DNA of 64,000 bases, taken from Limnohabitans sp. Jir72. GTDB lineage: Bacteria > Pseudomonadota > Gammaproteobacteria > Burkholderiales > Burkholderiaceae_C. The translations under genes were made by a program, and so were the position numbers. The stretch spans positions 62,001-126,000 of the forward strand of contig NZ_NESC01000005.1 of assembly GCF_003063575.1 (NCBI RefSeq). The letters run 5' to 3'. Positions 1-9,825 of the stretch are shown in pieces (position 1 is the stretch's first letter; each line of letters opens with the position of its first letter). The notes beneath the pieces were generated by a model. It was given only the letters and a program-made list of their open reading frames with translations, had not been told where the DNA came from and ran no database searches.

Positions 1-2
1 CC

Positions 3-32
3 AAGCCGATCCCGTGGGACGAGGACAGCTAA
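3..32 (+). CDS. possible 3' end of an upstream gene (partial)
   Basis: One frame from the window edge reads K-P-I-P-W-D-E-D-S and then TAA, 25 bases before the HNH gene. It may be the C-terminus of a gene that lies outside the window. Nine codons are too few to identify a product, and the call rests only on the open frame and its position. Confidence 0.25.
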   Translation, partial: KPIPWDEDS

Positions 33-57
33 TATCTGGCGTCAGGGAGAACAACAC

Positions 58-834
58 ATGCCTCGATCCACCAACTGGACGCGCAACGAAACATTGGCGG
101 CGTTTCACATTTACCTGCAACTGCCATTTGGGCAGCTGCACCGCAACCAACCGCGCATCGTGCAGTTGTCGCAGTGGATTGGGCGCACCGCCAGCGCTGT
201 GGCCATGAAGCTGGTTAACTTGGCCAGCCTCGACCCTCAAATTGTGGCCAGTGGCCGACGCGGCATGGGCAATGCATCCAAGCTGGACCAACAAATTTGG
301 AACGAATTTTTGGCGGCCAACGACCCCGTGGTCACCGAAGCGGCCACGTCATTTGGCCACTATGCAGAACAAAACGGCCTGCCACCCTTTGTGGACGTGC
401 TGGACGAAGTGCCCGACATTGCGGAAGGCAAAACCACCACGGCCATCGTGCAGGTGCGCGTCAACCAAGCCCGGTTTCGCCGCTCGATTTTGGCCAGCTA
501 CAACGCCACTTGCTGCATGAGCGGCCTGCGCGTGCCCAAGCTGCTGGTGGCCAGCCACATCGTGCCGTGGAGCATGGACACCCAAAACCGCCTGAACCCG
601 AGCAACGGCCTGTGCCTGTCGGCCTTGCACGACCGGGCGTATGACCAAGGGTTGATCACGGTGTTACCGGACTTCACCATCCGCGTGGGCGAAGCGCTGC
701 GTCACGCCGAGTTGGACCCGTTTGCACAAAGCAGCTTGGCGCGATGCGAAGGGCAAGTCATCCGCCTGCCGGAACGCTTTCGGCCTGCGCCTGCGTTTTT
801 GGAGGCGCATGCGCGGCGGTTTGGGTTTTTGTAA
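58..834 (+). CDS. HNH endonuclease (restriction-endonuclease-like)
   Basis: A 258-residue protein with a C-terminal HNH nuclease fold. Around residues 152-192 it carries Cys152/153, then A-S-H-I-V-P-W (His167), N-P-S-N-G-L-C-L and A-L-H-D-R-A-Y-D (His191). This is the HNH_2/COG3440 pattern of a beta-beta-alpha-metal nuclease. The first ~130 residues are basic and helical and may bind DNA or recognise the target; I cannot assign them to a family. The ATG at 58 follows an AGGGAG ribosome site by 8 bases. It lies 91 bp upstream of the large methyltransferase-helicase gene on the same strand, so the two may be co-transcribed. A cleavage role in anti-phage defence is inferred from domain and context. 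Confidence 0.85.
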   Translation: MPRSTNWTRNETLAAFHIYLQLPFGQLHRNQPRIVQLSQWIGRTASAVAMKLVNLASLDPQIVASGRRGMGNASKLDQQIWNEFLAANDPVVTEAATSFGHYAEQNGLPPFVDVLDEVPDIAEGKTTTAIVQVRVNQARFRRSILASYNATCCMSGLRVPKLLVASHIVPWSMDTQNRLNPSNGLCLSALHDRAYDQGLITVLPDFTIRVGEALRHAELDPFAQSSLARCEGQVIRLPERFRPAPAFLEAHARRFGFL

Positions 835-925
835 ATGGGTAGCTTAGGCTAGTCTTTAAATAGATGCTAAAAAAGCAAGGACAATCAATAGCAATATTTA
901 TAAGCCACGCGAGATAGCCTACCCC

Positions 926-3900
926 ATGACCGCAAAGATTGATTTATCAACCACCGTTGGCTACTACAATGACCGCGCCGAGCAGTTTTTCAGCTCAACC
1001 CTGCGGGTGGACATGGGTCCAATCTACGAGCGATTTCTTGACGGGCTTACACCGGGCGCAAGCATCTTGGATGCCGGTTGCGGTTCGGGGCGTGATGCGC
1101 GTGCATTTGCTGACCGTGGCTTCAGCGTCAGTGCTTTTGATGCGTCTGTTGAATTGGCCAAGCGGGCCAGTGAGCACTGTGGTTTTGTGGTGGATGTGCG
1201 GCGCTTTGAAGATGTGGACGAGGTCGCCCAATACGATGCGATCTGGTGCTGCGCCAGTTTGCTGCATGTGCCGCTTTTGGACATGCCGGGTGTGTTGTCC
1301 AAATTGTGGGCGGCGCTCAAAGCAGGTGGCCGCATTTATGTGAGCTATAAGCTTGGCAGCGGCGAGCGTGAGCACGATGGGCGACGGTTTACCGATGCCG
1401 ACGAGGACACCGTGCGAGCTTGGCTGGAGGCCATGCCCGAGTTGCTGCGCATGGAGTTTTGGCAAACCCAAGACCAACGGCCCGACCGCACTGAAAGCTG
1501 GACCAATGCTTTGGCCTACCGTTCGACCGGGCCTGACAAGCGGCTTGTCACGGGCGGTGACGACCATTTTTTGCCGCACCTGTCAGCCGCTTTTGCGCGT
1601 TCCAACCAAGCCGATTTGGCGGTGTCCTTTGTCAAGACCTCGGGGCTGCGTTTGCTGTTGCCCGATTTGCAAGGCATGGCAGAAGCTGGTGACACCCATC
1701 GCGTTCGGGTGTTGACCAGTGACTACTTGGACATCACCGACCCAGAGGCTTTGCGCTTGCTGCTCTTGCTCCAAGAGAGCGGTGCCGAGGTGCGCGTCTA
1801 CGCCACTCAAAACCAAGACAGCTTTCACCTCAAGGCCTATGTGTTCGCCCGCTTCGAAGCCGGGCAGTTGAAGTCTGGCACCGCCTTCATTGGGTCCAGC
1901 AACATCAGCAGCAAAGCCCTGCGCGATGGACTGGAGTGGAACTACCGCGTGGTGTTTCCGCAAGACGCCGGCTATCTGGAAGCACGCGAACGGTTTGAAG
2001 AACTTTTTGCGCACCCCAAAACCATGGCCTTGACCGACAGCTGGATCGAGGCCTATGAACAGCGGCGCTTGCCGCCCACGCGCTCGGTGGCACCCGGCAG
2101 CCACGAACAAGAAGCGCCACCCCTGCCCAACGACATTCAGCATGAAGCCCTGACCGCACTGACCGAAACCCGCGAAAACGGTTACCGGCGCGGCTTGGTG
2201 GTTTTGGCGACGGGTCTTGGCAAGACATGGCTGGCCGCTTTTGATGCGGTGCGGATGGGGGCTCGGCGCATTTTGTTTGTGGCGCATCGCGAAGAAATTT
2301 TGAGCCAAGCGGCGGCCACCTTCATCCGCATCTTGCCCGGCAAGCGTGTGGGTTACTACACCGGGCGCAGCCGCGATGGCGATGTGGACGTGCTGTGCGC
2401 ATCGGTGCAAACGCTGGGCAAGGCGGCGCACTTGGAGCGCTTTGCACCGCAGCACTTCGATTACATCGTGGTGGACGAATTCCACCACGCCGCTGCGGCC
2501 ACCTACAAGCGCTTGCTGGCGCACTTTGCACCCTCGTTTTTGTTGGGCTTGACGGCCACGCCAGACCGCACAGACCAGTCGGACATCTTGACTTTGTGTG
2601 ACGACAACCTGGTCTTTGGCTGCAACCTGTTTGCGGGCATCACCAGCGGCTTGTTGGCCCCGTTTCACTACTACGGCGTTCACGACGAATCGGTCGATTA
2701 CAAGGAAGTGCCTTGGCGCAATGGACGCTTTGACCCTGAAGAACTGTCGAACAAATTGGCCACCTTGGCGCGTGCACGGCATGCCCTGGCGCAGTGGCGT
2801 GCCAAGGCCCAGCAGCGCACGCTGGCGTTTTGTGTGTCCACCCGGCATGCCGACTTCATGGCCGAGCATTTCACGCGGGCTGGCGTGTCGGCCGCTGCGG
2901 TGTATTCAGGCTCTTTGCTGGGGCGTGCACAGGCGCTCGAAAAACTGGAAGACGGCAGTTTGCAAGTTTTGTTCTCGGTGGACTTGTTCAATGAGGGCGT
3001 GGACTTGCCCAGCATTGACACGGTGCTGATGCTCCGGCCCACCGAATCCAAAATTTTGTTTTTGCAGCAGCTGGGGCGTGGCTTGCGGCGGCACGAAGGC
3101 AAACAGCAGTTGGTGGTGCTGGACTTCATTGGCAATCACCAAGCCTTTTTGGGTAAGCCGCAAGCCTTGTTTGGTGTGGGTGCCACGTACAAAGCTTTGG
3201 CGGAGTTTGGACGCAAGGCAGAAAAGAACGCTCTGACGCTGCCAAACGGTTGTTACGTCAATTACGACTTGTCGATCATCGAGTTTTTGAAATCCCTTGA
3301 TGGCGCCGGAACGCAAAAAGACTACGAGGCGCTTCGGGCCGTACTGGGCCGCAGGCCCACCCTCACCGAGTTTTACCACTCGGGCAGCAGCATGCAGGAC
3401 ATGCGTCGGCGTGAAGGCCATTGGTTTGCACTGGTCGAAAGCATGGGGGATTTGTCTGCGGACGAAACCGCCGTTGCCGATCGATTCCAAATGGTCTTGC
3501 GTGAAGTCGAAACCACGGCCATGACCAAAAGCTTCAAGGCCGTCACGCTAGAGGCTTGGCTGGAATTGGGTGGCCTGCGCCAGCCTGTTGTGCTGGGCGC
3601 ATTGGCCGCGCATTCGCGTGCGGTGCTCGACCGCCGTCGCCCTTTGTTGTCTGACCTCGATGCCAAGATGCTGACCACCCCGGGCACCGACGCGGCATGG
3701 GCGCAGTATTGGCTGGACAACCCCATCAAAGCCTGGACGGGCGGCAACCTTAAAAACCCGGCATCGGTGCCGTTCGAGGTGCGCGATGGGTGCTTTGGGC
3801 TCAAACAAACCGTTGCGGTTTCTGACGCGTCAACACTTGCAGACATGCTGCAAGAACTGGTCGATTACAGACTGGCCGCTTACGAGGTGCGCAGGGTGGC

Positions 3901-4789
3901 TGTGGAGCCCGCCAACAATGTGATTCCCTTCCCCGTCAAGCGGCGCGAGACGGTGGAGTTGCCGTATTTCCCCAACCTCAAAATCGCTTGCGGCCATTTC
4001 AAAACCGGGCGTGCAGACGCCGAAGAGCACAGGGCTTTACCGCTGGCCTATGGCACGCTGGACCCGAGTCGCCACTTCATTGCGCGTGCCTCTGGCAACT
4101 CGATGAACGGCGGCAAAAACCCGGTGCTCGATGGCGACTATTTGCTGCTGGAGTTGATCACGCCCAGCCGTGCGGGCTCGATCACGGGCAATGTGATGGC
4201 CATCGAGCGGCAAGACGACAGCGGCGACAACCAATACCTGCTGCGGGTGGTCACCAAGGGACGCGATGGCCAATACATTCTGAAAGCCAACAATCCCGAC
4301 TACGAAGACCTGACGGCCACCGACGACATGCGCACGCTGGCTCGCCTGCGCAACATCATCGATCCACTGGATCTGGCGCTCGGTGAGCCTTTCATGCGCG
4401 AAGACATTCCGGCCCTGTTTGGCGAGGCCTTCAACCCCGGCAATTGGAATGTCGGCCATGTGGTGCTGGCCCAGAAAAAGGCGCACATCCTGCTGGTCAC
4501 GCTCAACAAACAAGGCCGGGCTGACGAGCACAAGTACATGGACCACTGGATCGATGACACGCACTTTCACTGGCAAAGCCAGAACGCCACCGACCCGACC
4601 AGCAAACGCGGCGACGAAATCATCCGCCACGCCGCTTTAGGAATCGACATCCATCTCTTTGTGCGCGACACCAAGCTGGCCGTCGGCAAGGCCGCACCCT
4701 TCACGTACCACGGCCGGGTGCGCTACCAGTCGCACCAGGGCAGCAGGCCCATGAGCATTGTGTTTGGGCTGCAAAGCGGGGCGGATTGA
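926..4789 (+). CDS. fusion: SAM methyltransferase - PLD-like - SF2 helicase - S24/LexA-like - DUF3427 protein
   Basis: A 1287-residue multidomain protein. Residues ~1-200 are a class I methyltransferase (motif I L-D-A-G-C-G-S-G at 48-55). Residues ~215-365 are phospholipase D-like, with F-H-L-K-A-Y at 300-305 and G-S-S-N-I-S at 323-328, a single HxK site lacking the usual downstream Asp. Residues ~400-760 are an SF2 helicase: Walker A A-T-G-L-G-K-T (428-434), D-E-F-H (517-520), L-T-A-T-P-D-R (542-548) and Q-x-x-G-R-G-L-R-R (715-722). Residues ~1010-1145 resemble a LexA/S24 peptidase fold (S-G-N-S-M around Ser1059). Residues ~1155-1287 match the DUF3427 C-terminal module. PLD-helicase-DUF3427 proteins are known; the N-terminal methyltransferase makes this an extended form. 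A nucleic-acid-targeting defence enzyme is the likely role. No strong SD precedes the ATG; only a GAGA lies upstream. Confidence 0.85.
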   Translation: MTAKIDLSTTVGYYNDRAEQFFSSTLRVDMGPIYERFLDGLTPGASILDAGCGSGRDARAFADRGFSVSAFDASVELAKRASEHCGFVVDVRRFEDVDEVAQYDAIWCCASLLHVPLLDMPGVLSKLWAALKAGGRIYVSYKLGSGEREHDGRRFTDADEDTVRAWLEAMPELLRMEFWQTQDQRPDRTESWTNALAYRSTGPDKRLVTGGDDHFLPHLSAAFARSNQADLAVSFVKTSGLRLLLPDLQGMAEAGDTHRVRVLTSDYLDITDPEALRLLLLLQESGAEVRVYATQNQDSFHLKAYVFARFEAGQLKSGTAFIGSSNISSKALRDGLEWNYRVVFPQDAGYLEARERFEELFAHPKTMALTDSWIEAYEQRRLPPTRSVAPGSHEQEAPPLPNDIQHEALTALTETRENGYRRGLVVLATGLGKTWLAAFDAVRMGARRILFVAHREEILSQAAATFIRILPGKRVGYYTGRSRDGDVDVLCASVQTLGKAAHLERFAPQHFDYIVVDEFHHAAAATYKRLLAHFAPSFLLGLTATPDRTDQSDILTLCDDNLVFGCNLFAGITSGLLAPFHYYGVHDESVDYKEVPWRNGRFDPEELSNKLATLARARHALAQWRAKAQQRTLAFCVSTRHADFMAEHFTRAGVSAAAVYSGSLLGRAQALEKLEDGSLQVLFSVDLFNEGVDLPSIDTVLMLRPTESKILFLQQLGRGLRRHEGKQQLVVLDFIGNHQAFLGKPQALFGVGATYKALAEFGRKAEKNALTLPNGCYVNYDLSIIEFLKSLDGAGTQKDYEALRAVLGRRPTLTEFYHSGSSMQDMRRREGHWFALVESMGDLSADETAVADRFQMVLREVETTAMTKSFKAVTLEAWLELGGLRQPVVLGALAAHSRAVLDRRRPLLSDLDAKMLTTPGTDAAWAQYWLDNPIKAWTGGNLKNPASVPFEVRDGCFGLKQTVAVSDASTLADMLQELVDYRLAAYEVRRVAVEPANNVIPFPVKRRETVELPYFPNLKIACGHFKTGRADAEEHRALPLAYGTLDPSRHFIARASGNSMNGGKNPVLDGDYLLLELITPSRAGSITGNVMAIERQDDSGDNQYLLRVVTKGRDGQYILKANNPDYEDLTATDDMRTLARLRNIIDPLDLALGEPFMREDIPALFGEAFNPGNWNVGHVVLAQKKAHILLVTLNKQGRADEHKYMDHWIDDTHFHWQSQNATDPTSKRGDEIIRHAALGIDIHLFVRDTKLAVGKAAPFTYHGRVRYQSHQGSRPMSIVFGLQSGAD

Positions 4790-4912
4790 CGGCTGCATCG
4801 CTGGCCCTGCATGTGGGCGATGGTTTGCAGGGCGAATGGGTTGCGTTGATGTGATCACTCGGCATGCCACACTGGTTATCGACTTCAATCCATTCACAGG
4901 ATGCGCATTCTA

Positions 4913-4931
4913 AATGGGTGTTAATGGGTGT
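4913..4931. repeat. two 10-bp-spaced copies of AATGGGTGT at the fic start
   Basis: AATGGGTGT occurs at 4913-4921 and again at 4923-4931, one helical turn apart. It spans the first in-frame ATG of fic and is followed at once by TAATAT (4931-4936), a plausible -10 box. It could be an operator for autoregulation. If that -10 is used, translation would start at the ATG at 4944 on a nearly leaderless transcript. Confidence 0.4.
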
Positions 4932-6005
4932 AATATTGGTTTCATGTTGCGTTCAGACACCCTCCAGATCACACCCGAAATCCTGAGCCTGATTGCTCGG
5001 ATCGACGAATTCAAGGGCGCATGGCGAGCTTTGGGAACGCTGGCACCCGAGCGTCTTTTGGCGCTTCGGCGGGTGGCCACCATCGAGAGCATAGGCTCGT
5101 CCACCCGCATCGAAGGCAGCAAACTGACCGACCGCGAAGTGCAACGTCTGCTTTCCAACCTGGCCATCAAGTCCTTCGACACACGCGACGAACAGGAAGT
5201 GGCCGGTTACGCTGAACTCATGGACATGGTGTTCAGCGCGTGGCAGGACATCCCTTTCAACGAGAACCACATCAAGCAACTGCACCAAGTTCTGCAGACC
5301 CACAGCGAAAAAGATGCTCGCCACCGGGGGCAGTACAAAACCCATTCGAACAGCGTCGCCGCATTCGATGAAAACGGTGCACAAATTGGCATCGTCTTCG
5401 AGACCGCCACGCCATTTGACACGCCAAGGCTGATGGCTGAATTGGTGTCATGGGTGAATGGCGAGCGGGATAAGGCACTGATATCGGAAAAGATGCACCC
5501 CTTGTTGATCATCGCGATCTTCGTCGTGGTGTTTCTGGAAATTCACCCTTTTCAGGATGGCAACGGACGTTTGAGCAGGGTGCTGACAACCCTGCTGCTG
5601 ATCCAGGCCGGATATGCCTATGTGCCCTACAGCTCGTTGGAGAGCGTGATCGAGCTGAACAAGGAAGCCTATTATTTGGCCTTGCGCCAGACACAAGGAA
5701 CCATCCGCAGGGATGCGCCCAACTGGCAGCCATGGCTGGTGTTCTTCTTGCGCTCGCTGGCGGAGCAGGTGCGGCGCCTGGAGAAGAAGGTTGAGCGCGA
5801 AAAGATCCTGCTGGCCACCCTGCCCGAGCTGTCACTGCAGATCGTGGAATTCGCCAGAGAGCACGGGCGCGTCACGATGATGGATGCCATCCAATTGACG
5901 GGTGCCAGTCGCAACACCCTCAAGCTGCATTTCCGCGACCTGGCCGAGCGCAACCATCTGGAGCAGCACGGCAGCGGACGTGGTGTCTGGTACGGCTTGA
6001 AATGA
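4914..6005 (+). CDS. Fic family protein (predicted AMP/NMP transferase)
   Basis: A 363-residue Fic protein. The catalytic loop H-P-F-Q-D-G-N-G-R-L-S-R is intact at 211-222 and should transfer AMP or another nucleotide moiety from NTP to a target hydroxyl. The N-terminal S-S-T-R-I-E-G (62-68) fits the class II (S/T)xxxE(G/N) inhibitory helix, whose Glu blocks ATP binding, so the enzyme is expected to be self-inhibited and to need no separate antitoxin. The C-terminus (~305-350) looks like a winged-helix DNA-binding domain, common in self-regulating Fic proteins. ATG 4914 has an AGGA 11 bases upstream; ATG 4944 is the alternative. It lies 124 bp after the helicase fusion gene. The target is unknown. 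Confidence 0.9.
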   Translation: MGVNGCNIGFMLRSDTLQITPEILSLIARIDEFKGAWRALGTLAPERLLALRRVATIESIGSSTRIEGSKLTDREVQRLLSNLAIKSFDTRDEQEVAGYAELMDMVFSAWQDIPFNENHIKQLHQVLQTHSEKDARHRGQYKTHSNSVAAFDENGAQIGIVFETATPFDTPRLMAELVSWVNGERDKALISEKMHPLLIIAIFVVVFLEIHPFQDGNGRLSRVLTTLLLIQAGYAYVPYSSLESVIELNKEAYYLALRQTQGTIRRDAPNWQPWLVFFLRSLAEQVRRLEKKVEREKILLATLPELSLQIVEFAREHGRVTMMDAIQLTGASRNTLKLHFRDLAERNHLEQHGSGRGVWYGLK

Positions 6006-6182
6006 GTGATGGGGATGGTGGCAAACTTCAAAACCTGAGTCAGCGACGGAATTCACGCTGCAGGAGTTGCAACCATCGGGTAACGATCCGCGCCTGAGCT
6101 ACGGCAGCAACTTGCGCAGTTCGGGCGTCGACACGTCGTCCAAATGCCGGAACGCTGGTGCTGGGTTACAAGGTCAAGACCA

Positions 6183-6236
6183 TCAGTCCCGCCCCAGGTG
6201 AGCAAACACCATCAGTTTCAGGGTTTTGGCGATCAT
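6183..6236 (-). pseudogene. possible truncated HipA start (17 codons)
   Basis: Twelve bases after the HipB-like gene an ATG opens M-I-A-K-T-L-K-L-M-V-F-A-H-L-G-R-D and then stops. The position and sequence suit the N-terminus of a HipA-type kinase, the usual partner of such an HTH protein, but nothing beyond 17 codons reads through. The remaining ~180 bp towards fic has only short broken frames in all readings. This is a tentative relic; no similarity search was possible. Confidence 0.3.
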
Positions 6237-6248
6237 CTGCGTCTTGCC

Positions 6249-6590
6249 TTAAAAGTCCAGTTCTTCGCGCTCTGCCGCGCTCAGGTCGCGGACCCGCTGG
6301 GTTTTCTCACGCGCACTGAGCGCCAGCAACGCCGGGTCTTTTTCAGACAACAAGTCCAACAGCGTGCTGCCTGGCGAGATGGCCTGCAGGTAGCGCAAAA
6401 CTTGGCCAAGCGCGATGCCGGGCTCTCCCTTTTCAAGGCGATAGGCCGTGTTGCGAGACAGCCCTGCACGCAGTGCAGCGTCAGCCTGCTTGACTTGACG
6501 TGCCATCCGAAGACGCGCCAGCAATTGCCCCAAGCGTGCGCATTCTTCTTGCTGTGACGGCATGAGCATGGCAGATTGATTGATTTTCAT
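6249..6590 (-). CDS. XRE-family HTH regulator, HipB-like (orphan antitoxin?)
   Basis: A 113-residue protein with a helix-turn-helix at about 20-75 (pattern L-R-M-A-R-Q-V-K-Q-A-D-A-A-L-R-A-G-L-S followed by R-L-E-K-G-E-P-G). It resembles the HipB-type regulators that precede HipA kinases, but no full kinase gene follows, only a 17-codon scrap. The start codon lies inside one arm of an 18-bp inverted repeat, so autorepression is very likely. It may be the survivor of a decayed toxin-antitoxin pair or an independent regulator. Confidence 0.75.
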   Translation of the reverse strand: MKINQSAMLMPSQQEECARLGQLLARLRMARQVKQADAALRAGLSRNTAYRLEKGEPGIALGQVLRYLQAISPGSTLLDLLSEKDPALLALSAREKTQRVRDLSAAEREELDF

Positions 6591-6639
6591 GTTCGTTAAA
6601 TCGATTTTTATTGATTTAATGATCGATTAAACGAACATG
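6588..6639. promoter_or_regulatory. 18-bp inverted repeat, likely operator of the HipB-like gene
   Basis: The arms CATGTTCGTTAAATCGAT (6588-6605) and its reverse complement (6622-6639) match at 17 of 18 positions around an AT-rich 16-bp spacer. The proximal arm contains the start codon of the minus-strand HTH gene. Such a dyad beside an HTH antitoxin gene is the normal layout of an autoregulatory operator. Confidence 0.7.
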
Positions 6640-6733
6640 TTACTTGAAATTCTGTCTGCATGTGGACGGCGCCTACCGCGTCCAAAGGTTTCGTTTTGTC
6701 TTCATGGCGCAGCGGTGCCCGAGTTTCCCCCCT

Positions 6734-7147
6734 TTACACAAAGGTCGCAGCAGAAACGCCAAACCGTTCGCTGAGCGCGCGCACTTGGCGAATGTTGGGT
6801 TCGCGTTTGCCCGTCAGGATTTCGGACACGACACCCTGGCTGCCGATCTCGCTCAGGTCGCTTTGCTTCAGTCCGTGTTGTTCCATCAGAAATTTAAGCG
6901 CTTGCACACCCGTGACTTCGGGCAGAGGGTGATGCTTGGCTTCATAGTCCTCGATCAGATCGCCCACGATGTCGACCAAGCCCATCGCGGGATGCTTTTC
7001 TTCGCCTTGGGTTTCATCCAGCAGGGCTTGGAGCATCTCGGTCATGCGCGCGCAGTGGGCTTCATCCCGAATGGGGGTGATGTCAGTTGCGGCACGGAAC
7101 TGCTCCCAAATGAGGAGCAGGTGCTTCACGTTGATGTCTGCATTCAT
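6734..7147 (-). CDS. HigA-like HTH antitoxin (no intact toxin)
   Basis: A 137-residue protein. The N-terminal ~55 residues match the acidic HigA region that binds toxin, and the C-terminus carries an XRE HTH (K-F-L-M-E-Q-H-G-L-K-Q-S-D-L, then L-T-G-K-R-E-P-N-I-R-Q). The start chosen is M-N-A-D-I-N-V at 7147; the frame is open further upstream, but that extension does not look like the family. In higBA operons the toxin gene sits directly upstream. Here that stretch (7148-7264) has no intact HigB frame, only a short tail in a shifted frame that recalls the HigB C-terminus, so this looks like an orphan antitoxin. Confidence 0.8.
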   Translation of the reverse strand: MNADINVKHLLLIWEQFRAATDITPIRDEAHCARMTEMLQALLDETQGEEKHPAMGLVDIVGDLIEDYEAKHHPLPEVTGVQALKFLMEQHGLKQSDLSEIGSQGVVSEILTGKREPNIRQVRALSERFGVSAATFV

Positions 7148-7263
7148 GATGTTGATCGTAAAGGCTTGGCACCCACGCACAAACCGGCCTGCCCTTGGTG
7201 GCATGCCTTACCTCTGAAAAACATGAGGAGTTCTTCATGTTCTTGGTGAGAACACGTCACCCC

Positions 7264-7300
7264 TGTCATGTCGCCAAAACTGTGTTTTGACGACATGACG
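7264..7300. repeat. near-perfect 37-bp palindrome
   Basis: GTCATGTCG (7265-7273) pairs with CGACATGAC (7291-7299), and inside it CAAAAC pairs with GTTTTG around TGT, with a single C/A mismatch. It lies between the HigA-like gene and fghA. It has no T-run on either side, so it looks more like a protein-binding dyad or a relic of a mobile element than an intrinsic terminator. Confidence 0.65.
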
Positions 7301-7309
7301 ATTCAGATC

Positions 7310-7328
7310 GATCAAATATCGATATTCC
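7310..7328 (-). repeat. direct repeat of the gyrB 3' end (distal copy)
   Basis: These 19 bases equal 10540-10558 except for one base (7321 versus 10551). Read on the minus strand it gives the same last codons as gyrB, N-I-D-I-stop, and weaker similarity continues for about a dozen bases upstream. It lies in the same orientation as gyrB and brackets fghA, adhC and the Xre-RES pair. Confidence 0.5.
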
Positions 7329-7381
7329 ACTCACGCCGCGCCAGTTGAATCACACGAAGCCGTCATGGCCGCCTTATAGGG

Positions 7382-9411
<2,030 letters not shown>

Positions 9412-9450
9412 TTATGTTAAATTCTTTCTGTAGAAACCAAGGAGTGCGCC

Positions 9451-9825
9451 ATGTTAACCAATGCAGTCACAGCCCCCGACAAATTCATGGTGTTGGGCAA
9501 AGCCACCATGCGCGCTGCCCAAGAGTTGCATCTGTCGAGTGCGGCTTTGGCCCGCGTGATCGGGTTCAGTGAGCCGACCATTAGCCGCATTGCCAACGGC
9601 AGCCGGGGCATTGACCCGCTTTCCAAAGAAGGGCAACTGGCGCTGCTGTTGGTGCGTTTGTTTCGCTCTTTAGATCCTCTTGTGGGTGGCGATGCACAAA
9701 AGCGCCAAGATTGGCTGCGCAGCCACAACAAAGCGCTGAACGGCATCCCAGCCACGCTGATTGAGTCCCCCCAAGGTCTTGTGACTGCCCTTTCTTATTT
9801 GGATGGCATGCGAGGTGCGGCTTGA
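9451..9825 (+). CDS. Xre/MbcA/ParS-type antitoxin (DUF2384)
   Basis: A 124-residue antitoxin. The N-terminal part is an HTH (A-A-L-A-R-V-I-G-F-S-E-P-T-I-S-R), and the C-terminal ~50 residues (L-F-R-S-L-D-P-L-V-G to the end) match the Xre/MbcA/ParS toxin-binding domain that plugs the NAD site of RES toxins. AAGGAG sits 6 bases before the ATG. The stop overlaps the TTG start of the RES gene by 4 bases, so antitoxin is made first and coupled to toxin. The AT-rich 60 bp upstream is the likely autoregulated promoter. Confidence 0.9.
   Translation: MLTNAVTAPDKFMVLGKATMRAAQELHLSSAALARVIGFSEPTISRIANGSRGIDPLSKEGQLALLLVRLFRSLDPLVGGDAQKRQDWLRSHNKALNGIPATLIESPQGLVTALSYLDGMRGAA

Noticed and set aside
1583-2869. 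A 428-codon minus-strand frame inside the helicase fusion gene
   Set aside because: The opposite strand carries intact PLD and helicase motifs in this stretch. The frame lacks motifs or a ribosome site.
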